Origin: JADGNF01 sp964582085
GTDB lineage: Archaea > Thermoproteota > Bathyarchaeia > Bathyarchaeales > Bathycorpusculaceae
Direction of reading: 5' to 3'
Assembly (NCBI GenBank): GCA_964582085.1
Contig: CAZOPV010000002.1
Coordinates: forward strand, 163,600-227,599
Length of the DNA stretch: 64,000 bases
This document shows, piece after piece, positions 25,854-34,611 of this stretch (position 1 is its first letter; each line of letters starts with the position of its first letter). Position numbers and translations under genes: made by a program. A model generated the notes under the pieces. That model was not told the origin of the DNA. It saw only the letters and a list, made by a program, of their open reading frames with translations, and did no database searches.

Positions 25854-27707
25854 TTGTACGGTTATGCAGGAAGAGTTCTTTACGTTAACTTGACTACCGG
25901 CAAGACTCGCGTTGAAAAACTAAACGAAGAATACGCCCAGAAGTATGTTGGTGGAATAGGTCTGGGTATGCGTTTGTGGCTTGCTAACTCAAAGGCAGGA
26001 GTTGACCCCTTTAGTCCCGAGAATCCTCTTGTTTTAGCTCTTGGTCCAATTTCGGGAACTATGTTTCCAACAGCAGGAAACGGACATGCGTTTGTTTCGA
26101 AATCTCCCGCAACTGGCGCCATAGGTGAAGCTGTTGCTCATGGCACTTTTGGTGCAGAATTGAAACGAGCTGGATATGACGCGGTTATATTGAGTGGCAA
26201 AGCGGAAAAACCTGTTTACCTTTGGATTGACGATGATTCAGTGCAGTTGTTGGATGCTTCACATTTGGTGGGTAAATCGCCAAGCGAAACCGAGGACGCA
26301 ATAAAGGATGAACTTGGCGATTATTATATTCGCGTTGCCTCAATAGGCATGGCTGGAGAAAAACTCAGTCGCATTGCTTGTATCATAAACGAGAAAACTC
26401 GTGCTGCTGGGAGAACAGGCATGGGCGCTGTCATGGGCTCCAAGAATCTTAAAGCAATCGCCGTGAGAGGAACACGCGATATTGTTCCAGCTAAACCTGA
26501 TGAATTCATGGATATGGTAAAGGAATTCCATGAACGCATGAAAGGACCTGCTACTCAAAAGTACCGTACGTTAGGAACAGCCGAGAACGTTTTGGTTCAT
26601 AATTCTTTGTTCTGTATGCCTACGCGTAACTACAACAATGCCCACTTTGAAGCCGCTGATAAAGTGAGCGGTGAAGTCATGAATGAAAAGTATGTTACAA
26701 AAATAATTGCTTGCAGTTCATGCGCCATGCGTTGTGAGCATGAAGTTGTAATCCGTGAAGGTCAACACAAAGGAACCATGACTCGTATGGAGTATGAGAT
26801 GCTCTGGTCCATGGGGCCTTACTGTGGAATTGACAAGTTTGATGCGATAATAAAAGGTGTCTCTTTGTGTAACCAGTATGGGATGGACGCTATAAGTGCT
26901 GGTGTGATTGTAGCTTTTGCGATGGATTGCTACGAACAAGGTATCCTCTCCCATGAGGAACTTGGTGTTGATGCTCACTTTGGTAGTGTGGATGCTTTGC
27001 TTACTTTGCTTGAAAAAATGGGTAAACGTGAAGGCATAGGTGACATACTTGCCGACGGTGTGAGAATCGCAGCACAAAAAATCGGCAAAGGAGCTGACAA
27101 ACTCGCTCAACACATTAAAGGTTTAGAAGTTACAGGTTACGATCTGCGTTGTCTCAAAACAGCGGCTTTGGGTTTTGCTGTATCCTTCCGAGGCGCTGAC
27201 CATAACAGACATGGTGCTTACGCTTTTGACGTGAAGGGAAAAGTTGATCGTCTGAAGGCGGAGAAAGGTAGGGGTAGACTGGTCCGGGACATGGAAGATG
27301 TTTATGCACTTATAGATTCTTTCATAGTTTGCAAGTTTTCAAGAGGCACATACTACAAAGAACTTTCTGATATGGCTAAACTCTACAGCTTAGTTACAGG
27401 TTACGAAATGACTCCTGAAGAGGTAAAGAAAGCTGGAGAAAGAATAAACACCATCGCCCGCGTTATCAACGTTAGAGAGGGCTTGAGCCGAAAAGATGAC
27501 ACGTTGCCATGGAAAGTCATGAATCAACCCATACCTGATGATGGACCCGTAAAAGGTGCAGTGGTCACGCAAGACGAGTTGGATCTACTCTTAGACGATT
27601 ATTACCAAGCCCGCGGCTGGACACCCGATGGTGTGCCAACAGCAGAGAAACTCAAAGAGCTGGGAATGGAAGACCTTACAGACATTGTCCAAGCCAAGGA
27701 GGCATAA
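25854..27707 (+). CDS. Aldehyde:ferredoxin oxidoreductase family (tungsten enzyme), copy 2
   Basis: A 617-aa AOR-family protein, clearly paralogous to the copy at 21.3 kb along its whole length (for instance GPISGTMFPTAGNGHAFVSK against GPLSGTMGPTAGNGYAVVSK). Cluster cysteines are in CSSCAMRCEH and IDSFIVCKFSRG. Start is TTG 25854, preceded by ATGGAGGATACA as Shine-Dalgarno. Substrates of the two copies cannot be told apart from sequence. It is followed after three bases by a second ferredoxin gene, then by the intact MoaD-like gene about 200 bp on. Confidence 0.93.
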   Translation: MYGYAGRVLYVNLTTGKTRVEKLNEEYAQKYVGGIGLGMRLWLANSKAGVDPFSPENPLVLALGPISGTMFPTAGNGHAFVSKSPATGAIGEAVAHGTFGAELKRAGYDAVILSGKAEKPVYLWIDDDSVQLLDASHLVGKSPSETEDAIKDELGDYYIRVASIGMAGEKLSRIACIINEKTRAAGRTGMGAVMGSKNLKAIAVRGTRDIVPAKPDEFMDMVKEFHERMKGPATQKYRTLGTAENVLVHNSLFCMPTRNYNNAHFEAADKVSGEVMNEKYVTKIIACSSCAMRCEHEVVIREGQHKGTMTRMEYEMLWSMGPYCGIDKFDAIIKGVSLCNQYGMDAISAGVIVAFAMDCYEQGILSHEELGVDAHFGSVDALLTLLEKMGKREGIGDILADGVRIAAQKIGKGADKLAQHIKGLEVTGYDLRCLKTAALGFAVSFRGADHNRHGAYAFDVKGKVDRLKAEKGRGRLVRDMEDVYALIDSFIVCKFSRGTYYKELSDMAKLYSLVTGYEMTPEEVKKAGERINTIARVINVREGLSRKDDTLPWKVMNQPIPDDGPVKGAVVTQDELDLLLDDYYQARGWTPDGVPTAEKLKELGMEDLTDIVQAKEA

Positions 27708-27710
27708 AAG

Positions 27711-28205
27711 ATGGTCAAAATTCACGAGAGGCAATTCGTATCTTGCGACCCAGAAAAATGCGTTGGCTGCCAAATCTGCGAATACGCCTGCTCTTGGACC
27801 AAAGAAAAAGCCTTCAACCCAATAAAATCCCGAATACGAGTTGTCCGCCAAAACCAAATCGTCAATATGGCAGTTGCCTGTAGGCTTTGCGAAGAGCCCG
27901 CCTGTGTTGCAGCTTGCCCGCGGGATGCTTTGACGCAGTCTGAAGAAACCGGTGTTATTATGGTCGACAAAGACAGGTGCAACGGTTGTGGTTGGTGCAT
28001 TGAAGCCTGTGACTACGGTGCGATGATGTTGCATCCTGAAACAAAAACGGTGTATGTCTGCGATTTATGTAAAGACAAACCTGATGGTCCACAATGCGTT
28101 AAGTGGTGCCCTGAAGAAGCTCTCAGTACAGTTACAAGCGATGTGCTGGCGCAGAAGGCACGAATTAGCGCTATAAAGAAGCTCTTCCAAGAAAAGAAAG
28201 CTTAA
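27711..28205 (+). CDS. Polyferredoxin-type 4Fe-4S electron carrier partner of AOR copy 2
   Basis: A 164-aa protein with four cysteine groups: CVGCQICEYACSW, CRLCEEPACVAACP, CNGCGWCIEACD and CDLCKDKPDGPQCVKWCP. It is a paralogue of the carrier at 23.2 kb and is placed the same way, directly after its AOR. The two cassettes appear to be a duplication of a two-gene unit. An AAACCC/GGGTTT hairpin follows the stop codon. Confidence 0.92.
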   Translation: MVKIHERQFVSCDPEKCVGCQICEYACSWTKEKAFNPIKSRIRVVRQNQIVNMAVACRLCEEPACVAACPRDALTQSEETGVIMVDKDRCNGCGWCIEACDYGAMMLHPETKTVYVCDLCKDKPDGPQCVKWCPEEALSTVTSDVLAQKARISAIKKLFQEKKA

Positions 28206-28222
28206 ACCCAAAAAGGGTTTTT
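28204..28222 (+). terminator. Hairpin and T-run after the second AOR cassette
   Basis: AAACCC and GGGTTT arms separated by AAAAA, followed by further T residues, begin in the stop codon of the ferredoxin gene. A plausible terminator for the second AOR cassette. Confidence 0.5.
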
Positions 28223-28407
28223 CTCCTTTCATTTTTTCTGCTGTTGAAATAAAAACCGTTCACAGTGTAGTTTGAGGTTCTTTCCTTTGCGGAATTGTTA
28301 ATTTTTGTATGTATAAGAGACAAACTAAAAGCAACTTTTTTTATGAAAGAAACTGATAAAAGTTCTTTTCTCCTATTACTTTAACGCATAATAAAGGTTG
28401 ATGCCGC

Positions 28408-28698
28408 TTGAATGTAAAGGTGGACTATCTAGGCTATATCAAAGGGGTGCTTGGCGTAAAACAACCCGAAGTTGTCCCACTCAAAGACAATGCCAAAGTT
28501 AGAGACCTGCTAGTTATTTTGGCTGAAAAGTATGGTGCGCCATTTAAAAAGGCTATATACGAACCAAATGGTGCCGACCTCAAACCGACCTATATAATGT
28601 CAATCAACGGACTGCTGCTCAACCAGCTTAAAGAGTTAGACACCGAACTCAAAGAAGGCGATCACATAATACTTATGCCCGTAGTTACGGGTGGCTAA
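28408..28698 (+). CDS. MoaD/ThiS-family sulfur carrier
   Basis: A 96-aa beta-grasp protein ending in GDHIILMPVVTGG, the C-terminal Gly-Gly that is thiocarboxylated by an E1-like enzyme. It is the intact homologue of the frameshifted gene at 25.4 kb. Such carriers commonly sit beside AOR genes and supply sulfur for the pterin dithiolene of tungsten enzymes. Start is TTG 28408 with AAAGGTTGATG a few bases upstream; an ATG is not available in frame. Confidence 0.88.
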   Translation: MNVKVDYLGYIKGVLGVKQPEVVPLKDNAKVRDLLVILAEKYGAPFKKAIYEPNGADLKPTYIMSINGLLLNQLKELDTELKEGDHIILMPVVTGG

Positions 28699-28750
28699 TC
28701 AAAGGAAAACTTAAACGTCAACATTACGTAGTTCCTGACGGTGAAAAAAT

Positions 28751-29818
28751 CTGAACCGTATAGATGCCCTCAAGCAAGCCGCTTTTACTGAGAATGATTT
28801 TGATGGCTACTTAATTTTTAACAGCACAAATCTGCTCTACTTTACAGCTTGCTCTGGTCCATCTGCTTTGCTTATTCCCTCTGAGGGGTCGGGCATTCTT
28901 TACGTCTACGGTGTAAACTACGAGCAAACGAAGATTAAAGCTAGGGGCTTCCGAATAGAATTGGTTAAAGGCAATGAGAATCTTACGTCAATGATTGCCA
29001 AACAAATCAAGCATCTAAAAATAAAAAAACTTGTTGTGGACACCTTAAACTTTGAAAAATGGGAAATTCTGACTAAAGAACTATGCCCAGAGCACTCTGT
29101 TTTTGTCAGCAATAGTTTTATTCAGGCACTGCGTAGCGTCAAGGACAAAACCGAAATTGCGTTAATGCGTAAAGCCGCTGAACTAACAAGCGTAGGCATG
29201 AAAGTTGCGGCTGAAACTATACGGCCTGGTGTTAAGGAATATGAGGTGGCAGCAGAGATTGAGTATGCAATGCGAAAACACGGTTCAGGCGGTACAGCTT
29301 TTGAAACAATTGTGGCTTCTGGATCAAACTCTGTTTTTCCCCACGGTGGCTGTTCCAGCAGAAAAATTCGAAAAGATGATTTGGTAGTGGTGGACATAGG
29401 CGCAACCTGTGAACATTACTGTTCGGACATGACGCGGACTTTTGTTGCAGGAAAACCAACTGAAAAGCAACTAAAAATCTACAATATTGTGAAAGACGCC
29501 CAGGAAGCTGCTTATAAACTAATTAAAGAAGGTGCAGCAGCATCGGTTATTGATGGCGCTGCAAGGAAAATAATCTCAGAGGCCGGTTACGGCGAACACT
29601 TTGTGCATAGGCTAGGTCATGGCGTAGGTTTGGAAGTTCATGAATCTCCAACTTTAGGACAATACAGCCAGGATGTCCTCGTAGCCGGCAACGTTGTTAC
29701 GGTGGAACCTGGAATATACGTGTTGGGCTTTGGTGGCATACGTATCGAAGATACCGTTCTAGTAAAACCTAAAGATGCCGAGAAACTAACCTGTGTCTCT
29801 TGTAGTCTTGAAGTTTGA
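28751..29818 (+). CDS. Xaa-Pro peptidase (M24 family) with apparent CTG start
   Basis: An aminopeptidase P/prolidase-like metallopeptidase. The dinuclear metal ligands are visible as the Asp pair in VVDIGATCEHYCSDMTRTF, His in GHGVGLEVHESP, Glu in VTVEPGIY and Glu in GIRIEDTVLV. The first ATG/GTG/TTG in frame falls in the middle of the N-terminal creatinase domain. The 39 codons before the ATG at 28868 read as a normal N terminus (LNRIDALKQAAFTENDFDGY, then LIFNSTNLLYFT), beginning at a CTG at 28751 with GGTGA seven bases upstream and a stop codon two codons earlier. I therefore place the start at CTG. Product about 355 aa, the usual size. Confidence 0.88.
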   Translation: MNRIDALKQAAFTENDFDGYLIFNSTNLLYFTACSGPSALLIPSEGSGILYVYGVNYEQTKIKARGFRIELVKGNENLTSMIAKQIKHLKIKKLVVDTLNFEKWEILTKELCPEHSVFVSNSFIQALRSVKDKTEIALMRKAAELTSVGMKVAAETIRPGVKEYEVAAEIEYAMRKHGSGGTAFETIVASGSNSVFPHGGCSSRKIRKDDLVVVDIGATCEHYCSDMTRTFVAGKPTEKQLKIYNIVKDAQEAAYKLIKEGAAASVIDGAARKIISEAGYGEHFVHRLGHGVGLEVHESPTLGQYSQDVLVAGNVVTVEPGIYVLGFGGIRIEDTVLVKPKDAEKLTCVSCSLEV

Positions 29819-29869
29819 TAATCTTAAAATCGTCCTTTATTTATTAAGTAACAATTGTGGGAAAGACGA

Positions 29870-30430
29870 ATGGTGGACGCGAAGGCAGTTATCGTAATCG
29901 ATATGTTAAACGATTTTGTCACCGGCAAGCTCAAAATGGAGCGGGCTCGACGTGTAATCCCCTCCATTAAACGATTAGTTGAAGTCGCGCGTACAAAAAA
30001 TATCCCCGTTATCTATGTCAATGATGCTCACTACCCTCAGGACTTGGAAGTGACGCGTAGGTGGGGTGAACACGCCATAAAGGGCACAAAAGGAGCCGAA
30101 ATTATTCCCGAGCTTAAACCCACCGAAGCGGATTACATAATTGAAAAAAGAACCTACAGTGGCTTTTATGAAACAGGTTTAGATCCTCTACTGAGAAGCC
30201 TGTACAAAGGAAAGGGTGTAAAAACTGTTATTCTCTGTGGTTTGCACACTCACATATGTATCAGACACACCGCGGCAGATGCCTTCTTCCGAGGCTACCG
30301 AATAGTAATTGTCAAAGACGGCGTTGAAGCCTTCACAGATGAAGACCAAGAACAAGGACTCAAGTATCTAAAGCAAGTTTACAGCGCCAAAATTCTAACT
30401 AGTAATGAGATAATTGCCGATTTCTGCTAA
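29870..30430 (+). CDS. Isochorismatase-family cysteine hydrolase
   Basis: A 186-aa alpha/beta hydrolase of the isochorismatase/nicotinamidase superfamily. The catalytic triad can be placed: Asp in VIVIDMLNDFV, Lys in IEKRTYSGFYET and nucleophilic Cys in CGLHTHICIRHTAAD. The metal-binding histidines that mark true nicotinamidases are not obvious, so the amide substrate is unknown. I start at ATG 29870 (MVDAKAVIVID); the longer TTG start at 29855 adds five residues. Lies 51 bp after the M24 peptidase gene, same strand. Confidence 0.85.
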   Translation: MVDAKAVIVIDMLNDFVTGKLKMERARRVIPSIKRLVEVARTKNIPVIYVNDAHYPQDLEVTRRWGEHAIKGTKGAEIIPELKPTEADYIIEKRTYSGFYETGLDPLLRSLYKGKGVKTVILCGLHTHICIRHTAADAFFRGYRIVIVKDGVEAFTDEDQEQGLKYLKQVYSAKILTSNEIIADFC

Positions 30431-30506
30431 GAAACAGAGGCGCCATGCAGTAACTAATTAAAAAAGCTGAATCCATAGCCTAAAGTTCTAATCAAAAATT
30501 TTTTAG

Positions 30507-30581
30507 TGGACCCGGCCGGATTCGAACCAGCGACCGACAGATTATGAGTCTGGCGCTCTAGCCTAACTGAGCTACGGGTCC
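30507..30581 (-). tRNA. tRNA with CAU anticodon (elongator Met most likely, Ile2 possible)
   Basis: The minus strand folds as a full cloverleaf: acceptor GGACCCG/CGGGTCC, D-stem GCTC/GAGC, anticodon loop CTCATAA, T-arm GCTGG-TTCGAAT-CCGGC, discriminator A; CCA is not encoded. The top pair of the anticodon stem is a C-U mismatch. Anticodon CAU is shared by initiator, elongator and Ile2 tRNAs; the loop ACTCATAATC and acceptor are not initiator-like. No intron seen. Confidence 0.9.
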
Positions 30582-30699
30582 ACATTGTGTTCCTTACTAT
30601 TGCTGTTTTCAACGGAATTTAAACGTTTTCCGAGTTTTTGCCACATAAAATCCATGCTGAACTTTTTCCTGTTTAACGCTGAGTCAAACGGCTTTTCAA

Positions 30700-31584
30700 T
30701 TAAATGTTTATTGTACCTCTGTTTGTCATTCTTTCGTAATGATAAAGGTACTCTTGGGCATATCCTGCGTATTCTCCAAAATAAGTTCTGCATACCGCGC
30801 TTATTTTTGAGTACTCAGAGTTGCTGAGTTTTACGCTTTGGGAAAGTTTCTGTGCAAGTTCTTTTGGCAGAAGGTGGCTATAATACTGTAAAACTACACG
30901 TTTGATCCAGACATCCAGAGGAAACGCTTCGTATTTGCCTAAAGAAAAAAGCAACACACAATCCGCCACTTTAGGACCGACACCCAGAAATCCGCATAGA
31001 ATATTTTTTGCTTCGCCGTAAGACATCTGCCTTAGATCTTCTAAGTTGCATTGTTGTTCAACAATTTGTTCGGCAGTTCTTTTGAGGTATTTGGCACGGT
31101 AACCTAAACCACACGCTACTAAATTCTCCAAGGGCGCACAGGCTATTGCTTTTGCTGAGGGGAATGTGCTAAATTTGTAACCCTCAAAAACCGTTTTTTC
31201 TCCGAATCTCTGAGCAAGATTGTTTAGCATGGATTTTATGGCTGGTATGCCCTTGTAGGTGGCACAGATGTAGGAAGCTAGGCACTCCCAGGGATCCTGA
31301 TGAATCAATCGTAAACCCCACAGCTTTTCAAGGGCCAAGCAGATGTGTTCGTCTTTGTTGATGCTTTCTTTGATTTTTTGTAGATCATCATTCAAACCGA
31401 AATATCTGCAAATGAACTCCGCGTTAACATTGGCGAACTCCAAGTTTTTGCCAATTTGGCGAACCTTGAACACTTTGTTGTTGGCGACCCCAAACCACCA
31501 CTCACCAATTTTGTTCCACCTGAAAACTTGACCGCAACAGAGCGTTACATCTAAATTAAAAGGCCAAGCCTTAAGGTTTAACGT
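30700..31584 (-). CDS. ogg: 8-oxoguanine DNA glycosylase (OGG1 family), start codon unclear
   Basis: An HhH-GPD DNA glycosylase that removes 8-oxoguanine. The helix-hairpin-helix with catalytic lysine is in FLGVGPKVADCVLLFSLG and the catalytic Asp follows in FPLDVWIKR. From the first usual start (GTG 31473) the protein has 257 aa but lacks the family's N-terminal strands. Upstream codons in frame read LKAWPFNLDVTLCCGQVFRW, then NKIGEWWFGVANNK, which is that missing N terminus, yet no ATG, GTG or TTG occurs before the stop codon of the preceding EF-2-like gene. That TAA (31,585-31,587) is in the same frame. The EF-2 end holds GGAGG eight bases before ACG 31584, so a non-AUG start or readthrough must be considered. 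Coordinates give the longest reading. Confidence 0.82.
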   Translation of the reverse strand, partial: TLNLKAWPFNLDVTLCCGQVFRWNKIGEWWFGVANNKVFKVRQIGKNLEFANVNAEFICRYFGLNDDLQKIKESINKDEHICLALEKLWGLRLIHQDPWECLASYICATYKGIPAIKSMLNNLAQRFGEKTVFEGYKFSTFPSAKAIACAPLENLVACGLGYRAKYLKRTAEQIVEQQCNLEDLRQMSYGEAKNILCGFLGVGPKVADCVLLFSLGKYEAFPLDVWIKRVVLQYYSHLLPKELAQKLSQSVKLSNSEYSKISAVCRTYFGEYAGYAQEYLYHYERMTNRGTINI

Positions 31585-33732
31585 TTATTTTTCCTCCAGA
31601 AATTTACTTGCAGAAGGCACTTTAGAGGGTAAGCCTTTTCGGTGGCGTATCTCAGAAATTATTTTTGGCGCAAGTTTTTCAGGCACAGTTTCCCATCGAT
31701 CAAGATTGCTCTGCCAAAAAGCGTGTCCTGAAGTTGAAGACCGTAACTCTTTAGATAAACCAAATGTCTCTGCAACAGGAATAAAAGCCGTGATTGTGGT
31801 TACCAAATCTTTGTTTACGAAGGCTACAATCTTTCCTCGCCTGCTGCTTAATATTCTTTGGCATTCCCCCGCCAGTTCAGTTGGAACTGAAATGACTGTG
31901 CGGTAGACTGGCTCTAACAAAACAGGCTTTGCGCTTAGAAAAGATCCAAAAATAGCTTTACCGACCCCATGCATAATTTCCACGGCGCTGAGAAACTCGG
32001 CTTTGGTACTTAATTTAAAATCGACGAGGTTTACTCTGACGTGGTGAACTGGCTCACTGCAAAGTGGTCCTGCTTTACAGGCGAATTCAAATCCTGAGAT
32101 GATGGGCTCCAAAATTCCTTCTTGGATTTGCTCTGCCTTTCCTGTAGCGTCCCACAAAACATTCCGGTGTTCATCAAATGATAGGATGTTTCCTGTCTCT
32201 TCATTTTTATGGTTTGATGGCCGAGTAGTTTCTTCTGAGAGCGGTTCCACTTGTACTGTAAATTTATTTTGCCTGTTGGGGCTTAACGCTGTGGCTTTGA
32301 TGCCTTTTTCTGAGACGCTTTCTCGGTAAACAACTCGTGGCTGAGAGACAACGAGTTCTACATCGCTGAGGTAGCTTTTGAGTTGTTTAAAGGCAATTTC
32401 CAAATGCAATTCGCCTATTCCGCTTAGTAGGTGTTCCCCTGTTTCATCGCTTACGTAAACCTTAAGGTCGGAGTCTTCAACCACCAGCCTGTCAAAAGCC
32501 TCCAGTAACCTTGGAATATCTTGGGGATTCTTTGGTTCAACGGCTATCGTTACCACCGCTTCAGAGACTTGGTTAATCCCTTCAAAAGGAACCATTCCCT
32601 CTTTATGCTCTTCGTCTACTACTGTTTCTCCTGCACGCACAGGACCCGACAATGTTAAAGTTGCTATGTTGCCTGCTGCAACTTTGTCAATCTCTTCCCT
32701 AAAGGAACCCATGTTAATGCAGACCTGCTTTACCTCTGTTTCTGACAAGACATCCATAAGATGCATTGTGTCCCCTTTTTTGATCGTTCCTGAAAAGACT
32801 CTTCCCGTTGCGATGACGTCACCGTCACCATCAGGTTGTACATGTGTTACGCAAATGACCGCTGGGCCTTCGTCGTTACACTCTACTAGTGCTTGGCCAA
32901 TCTTTGATGAGGTGTGTCCATCCCAAATCTTTTCTATCCTGTATTTCTGTGCTGTTTTAGGATTCGGTATGTTTGCTATAGTCATGTGGAAAATTGCGTC
33001 GTAAACAGGAAGTATTTTGCGGAGTTTTTCTTGTGCTCCACTCTTGTAGACCGCTATTATATCTGGGAATCTGAGGCTTTTTTGCTGTGCAATGTCTAAA
33101 GTAAATCCCCAGCCGTGGAGGGCTGCGCCAAAAGCCACGCTGCTTTTTGTTGCGTCAACTTTCCATATTGACTTGAAGGGTTTATCCGCGTAGAGTTCAA
33201 TTAGATTGTTAAAGTTGGTGATTATACGCATGAGTTTCTCTTGGATCTGATTCTCGCTAAGTTGTAGTTCTGTGATGAGTCTGTCTACTTTGTTGATGAA
33301 AAGAATAGGTCTCACTCTTTCTTCAAGGGCTTGCCGGGTCACCACTTCGGTTTGTGCCATAATTTCTTCGACTGCGTCAACCACGACGACTGCTCCGTCT
33401 ATTGCTCTAAGCGCCCGTGTAACTTTACCTGTGAAGTCCACATGGCCAGGAGTATCCACCAAATTGATTACGTATGATTTACCGGCCGATTTATATAGCA
33501 TAGTGATATTAGCAGTTTTTATGGTAATTTTCCGTCTTTGTTCCTCTTCCAGATAGTCCAGAACGCGGGCAGAACCCGCCATCTGAGGAGAAAGTAAACC
33601 TGTGCCAGCCAGTAATGAATCTGCCAAAGTAGTTTTTCCATGATCAATATGCGCTATAATCCCTAGGTTTCGAATAAGCTCTTTTGAGCCCATGAGGTTT
33701 TGTACTTCGGTGATGTGCCTAAACTTTGGCAT
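31585..33732 (-). CDS. EF-2-like translational GTPase lacking the diphthamide motif (EF-2 paralogue)
   Basis: A 715-aa protein with full archaeal EF-2 architecture. The GTPase motifs are AHIDHGKTTL, DTPGH and NKVD; domains II-V follow. Two conserved sites are changed. The switch I RGIT reads RKIT (EEQRRKITIKTANITM). The domain IV tip, normally a loop with HEDxxHRGPAQ including the histidine turned into diphthamide, reads DFKLSTKAEFLSAVEIMHGV with the same length but Phe-Leu-Ser in place of His-Arg-Gly. It therefore cannot be modified by Dph enzymes, although dph6 is in this window. Paralogous EF-2 forms without diphthamide are known in some archaea. Likely there is a canonical EF-2 elsewhere in the genome. 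Its role in translocation, recycling or hibernation is unknown. Confidence 0.9.
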   Translation of the reverse strand: MPKFRHITEVQNLMGSKELIRNLGIIAHIDHGKTTLADSLLAGTGLLSPQMAGSARVLDYLEEEQRRKITIKTANITMLYKSAGKSYVINLVDTPGHVDFTGKVTRALRAIDGAVVVVDAVEEIMAQTEVVTRQALEERVRPILFINKVDRLITELQLSENQIQEKLMRIITNFNNLIELYADKPFKSIWKVDATKSSVAFGAALHGWGFTLDIAQQKSLRFPDIIAVYKSGAQEKLRKILPVYDAIFHMTIANIPNPKTAQKYRIEKIWDGHTSSKIGQALVECNDEGPAVICVTHVQPDGDGDVIATGRVFSGTIKKGDTMHLMDVLSETEVKQVCINMGSFREEIDKVAAGNIATLTLSGPVRAGETVVDEEHKEGMVPFEGINQVSEAVVTIAVEPKNPQDIPRLLEAFDRLVVEDSDLKVYVSDETGEHLLSGIGELHLEIAFKQLKSYLSDVELVVSQPRVVYRESVSEKGIKATALSPNRQNKFTVQVEPLSEETTRPSNHKNEETGNILSFDEHRNVLWDATGKAEQIQEGILEPIISGFEFACKAGPLCSEPVHHVRVNLVDFKLSTKAEFLSAVEIMHGVGKAIFGSFLSAKPVLLEPVYRTVISVPTELAGECQRILSSRRGKIVAFVNKDLVTTITAFIPVAETFGLSKELRSSTSGHAFWQSNLDRWETVPEKLAPKIISEIRHRKGLPSKVPSASKFLEEK

Positions 33733-33836
33733 TATGGTTCAACCATTTTACTTGAAGTTAGCTGTAAAGGAGGTCCCTATTATTTTAAGAGGTACATACA
33801 TTTTACTCTGTTGTTTAAAAGCTAGAGGATACCGTC

Positions 33837-34604
33837 GTGCAAAGAAATCTCTTTGTGCCAGCATCACAGTTGATTGAAGAGCCTTATTCGTCTGTTATGT
33901 GCTACCCAAAACTAAACTATGCAGAATTAACACACCGTATCTCAGAGCTTCAAAGTCTTGGTGTAACGGCGGTTGAGTTTTATGGGCGTGCTACTGCTTT
34001 TGGTGTTCGGCTGCCTCTTTTGGGCAAAGGCTTTGCCGGCGTAGTCGTAATTGGTCACGTCAAGGGGCAGAGGGTGGCGCTGAAAATCCTCAGGGTGGAT
34101 GCCAAGCGACCTGACCTGTTACATGAGGCACGTATGCTCTCCAAAGCCAACACTGTAAGTGTTGGACCAAAACTTGTGGGTGCAAGCAGAAACTTTATTT
34201 TAACTCAACTTATTGAGGGCAACCACCTTCCAAACTGGTTAAAAAACCAAAGAGAAAAACCTGTTGTTCAGAAGGTTCTGGGTGAAATTTTGGAGCAGTG
34301 CTGGCGTCTCGACGAGTTGGGTCTTGACCATGGTGAATTGAGTAAAGCTCCAAAACACATCATAATTGACAATAAGCTAAAACCTTGGATTATAGACTTC
34401 GAAACTGCCAGCGACACCCGTAAGCCCTCTAATGTAACTGCCATGTGTAACTTTCTTTTTTCAGGCGGTGGTAGCGTCGTGCAGTTGGTTAGTGATGTTG
34501 TGGGTAAAAGAGACAAAAATGAAATTATAAAAGCCTTGAAGGTTTATCGGCAAAACAGTTGCCGAGAAAATTTTGAGAAAATATTGAGCAGTTGTTTGTT
34601 GTAG
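33837..34604 (+). CDS. RIO-like protein kinase
   Basis: A 255-aa small kinase-fold protein. Glycine loop LGKGFAGVVVIG, lysine in RVALKILR, glutamate in LLHEARML, catalytic-loop-like LDHGELSKAPKHIIID and metal-binding IIDFETAS (DFE in place of DFG) are in the correct order. This is an archaeal putative Ser/Thr kinase group related to RIO and Bud32/Lipopolysaccharide-kinase families, shorter than RIO1/RIO2 and without their winged helix. Target unknown. GTG 33837 is the longest start; no strong Shine-Dalgarno is visible. Divergent from the EF-2-like gene. Confidence 0.72.
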   Translation: MQRNLFVPASQLIEEPYSSVMCYPKLNYAELTHRISELQSLGVTAVEFYGRATAFGVRLPLLGKGFAGVVVIGHVKGQRVALKILRVDAKRPDLLHEARMLSKANTVSVGPKLVGASRNFILTQLIEGNHLPNWLKNQREKPVVQKVLGEILEQCWRLDELGLDHGELSKAPKHIIIDNKLKPWIIDFETASDTRKPSNVTAMCNFLFSGGGSVVQLVSDVVGKRDKNEIIKALKVYRQNSCRENFEKILSSCLL

Positions 34605-34611
34605 GTCTTGC

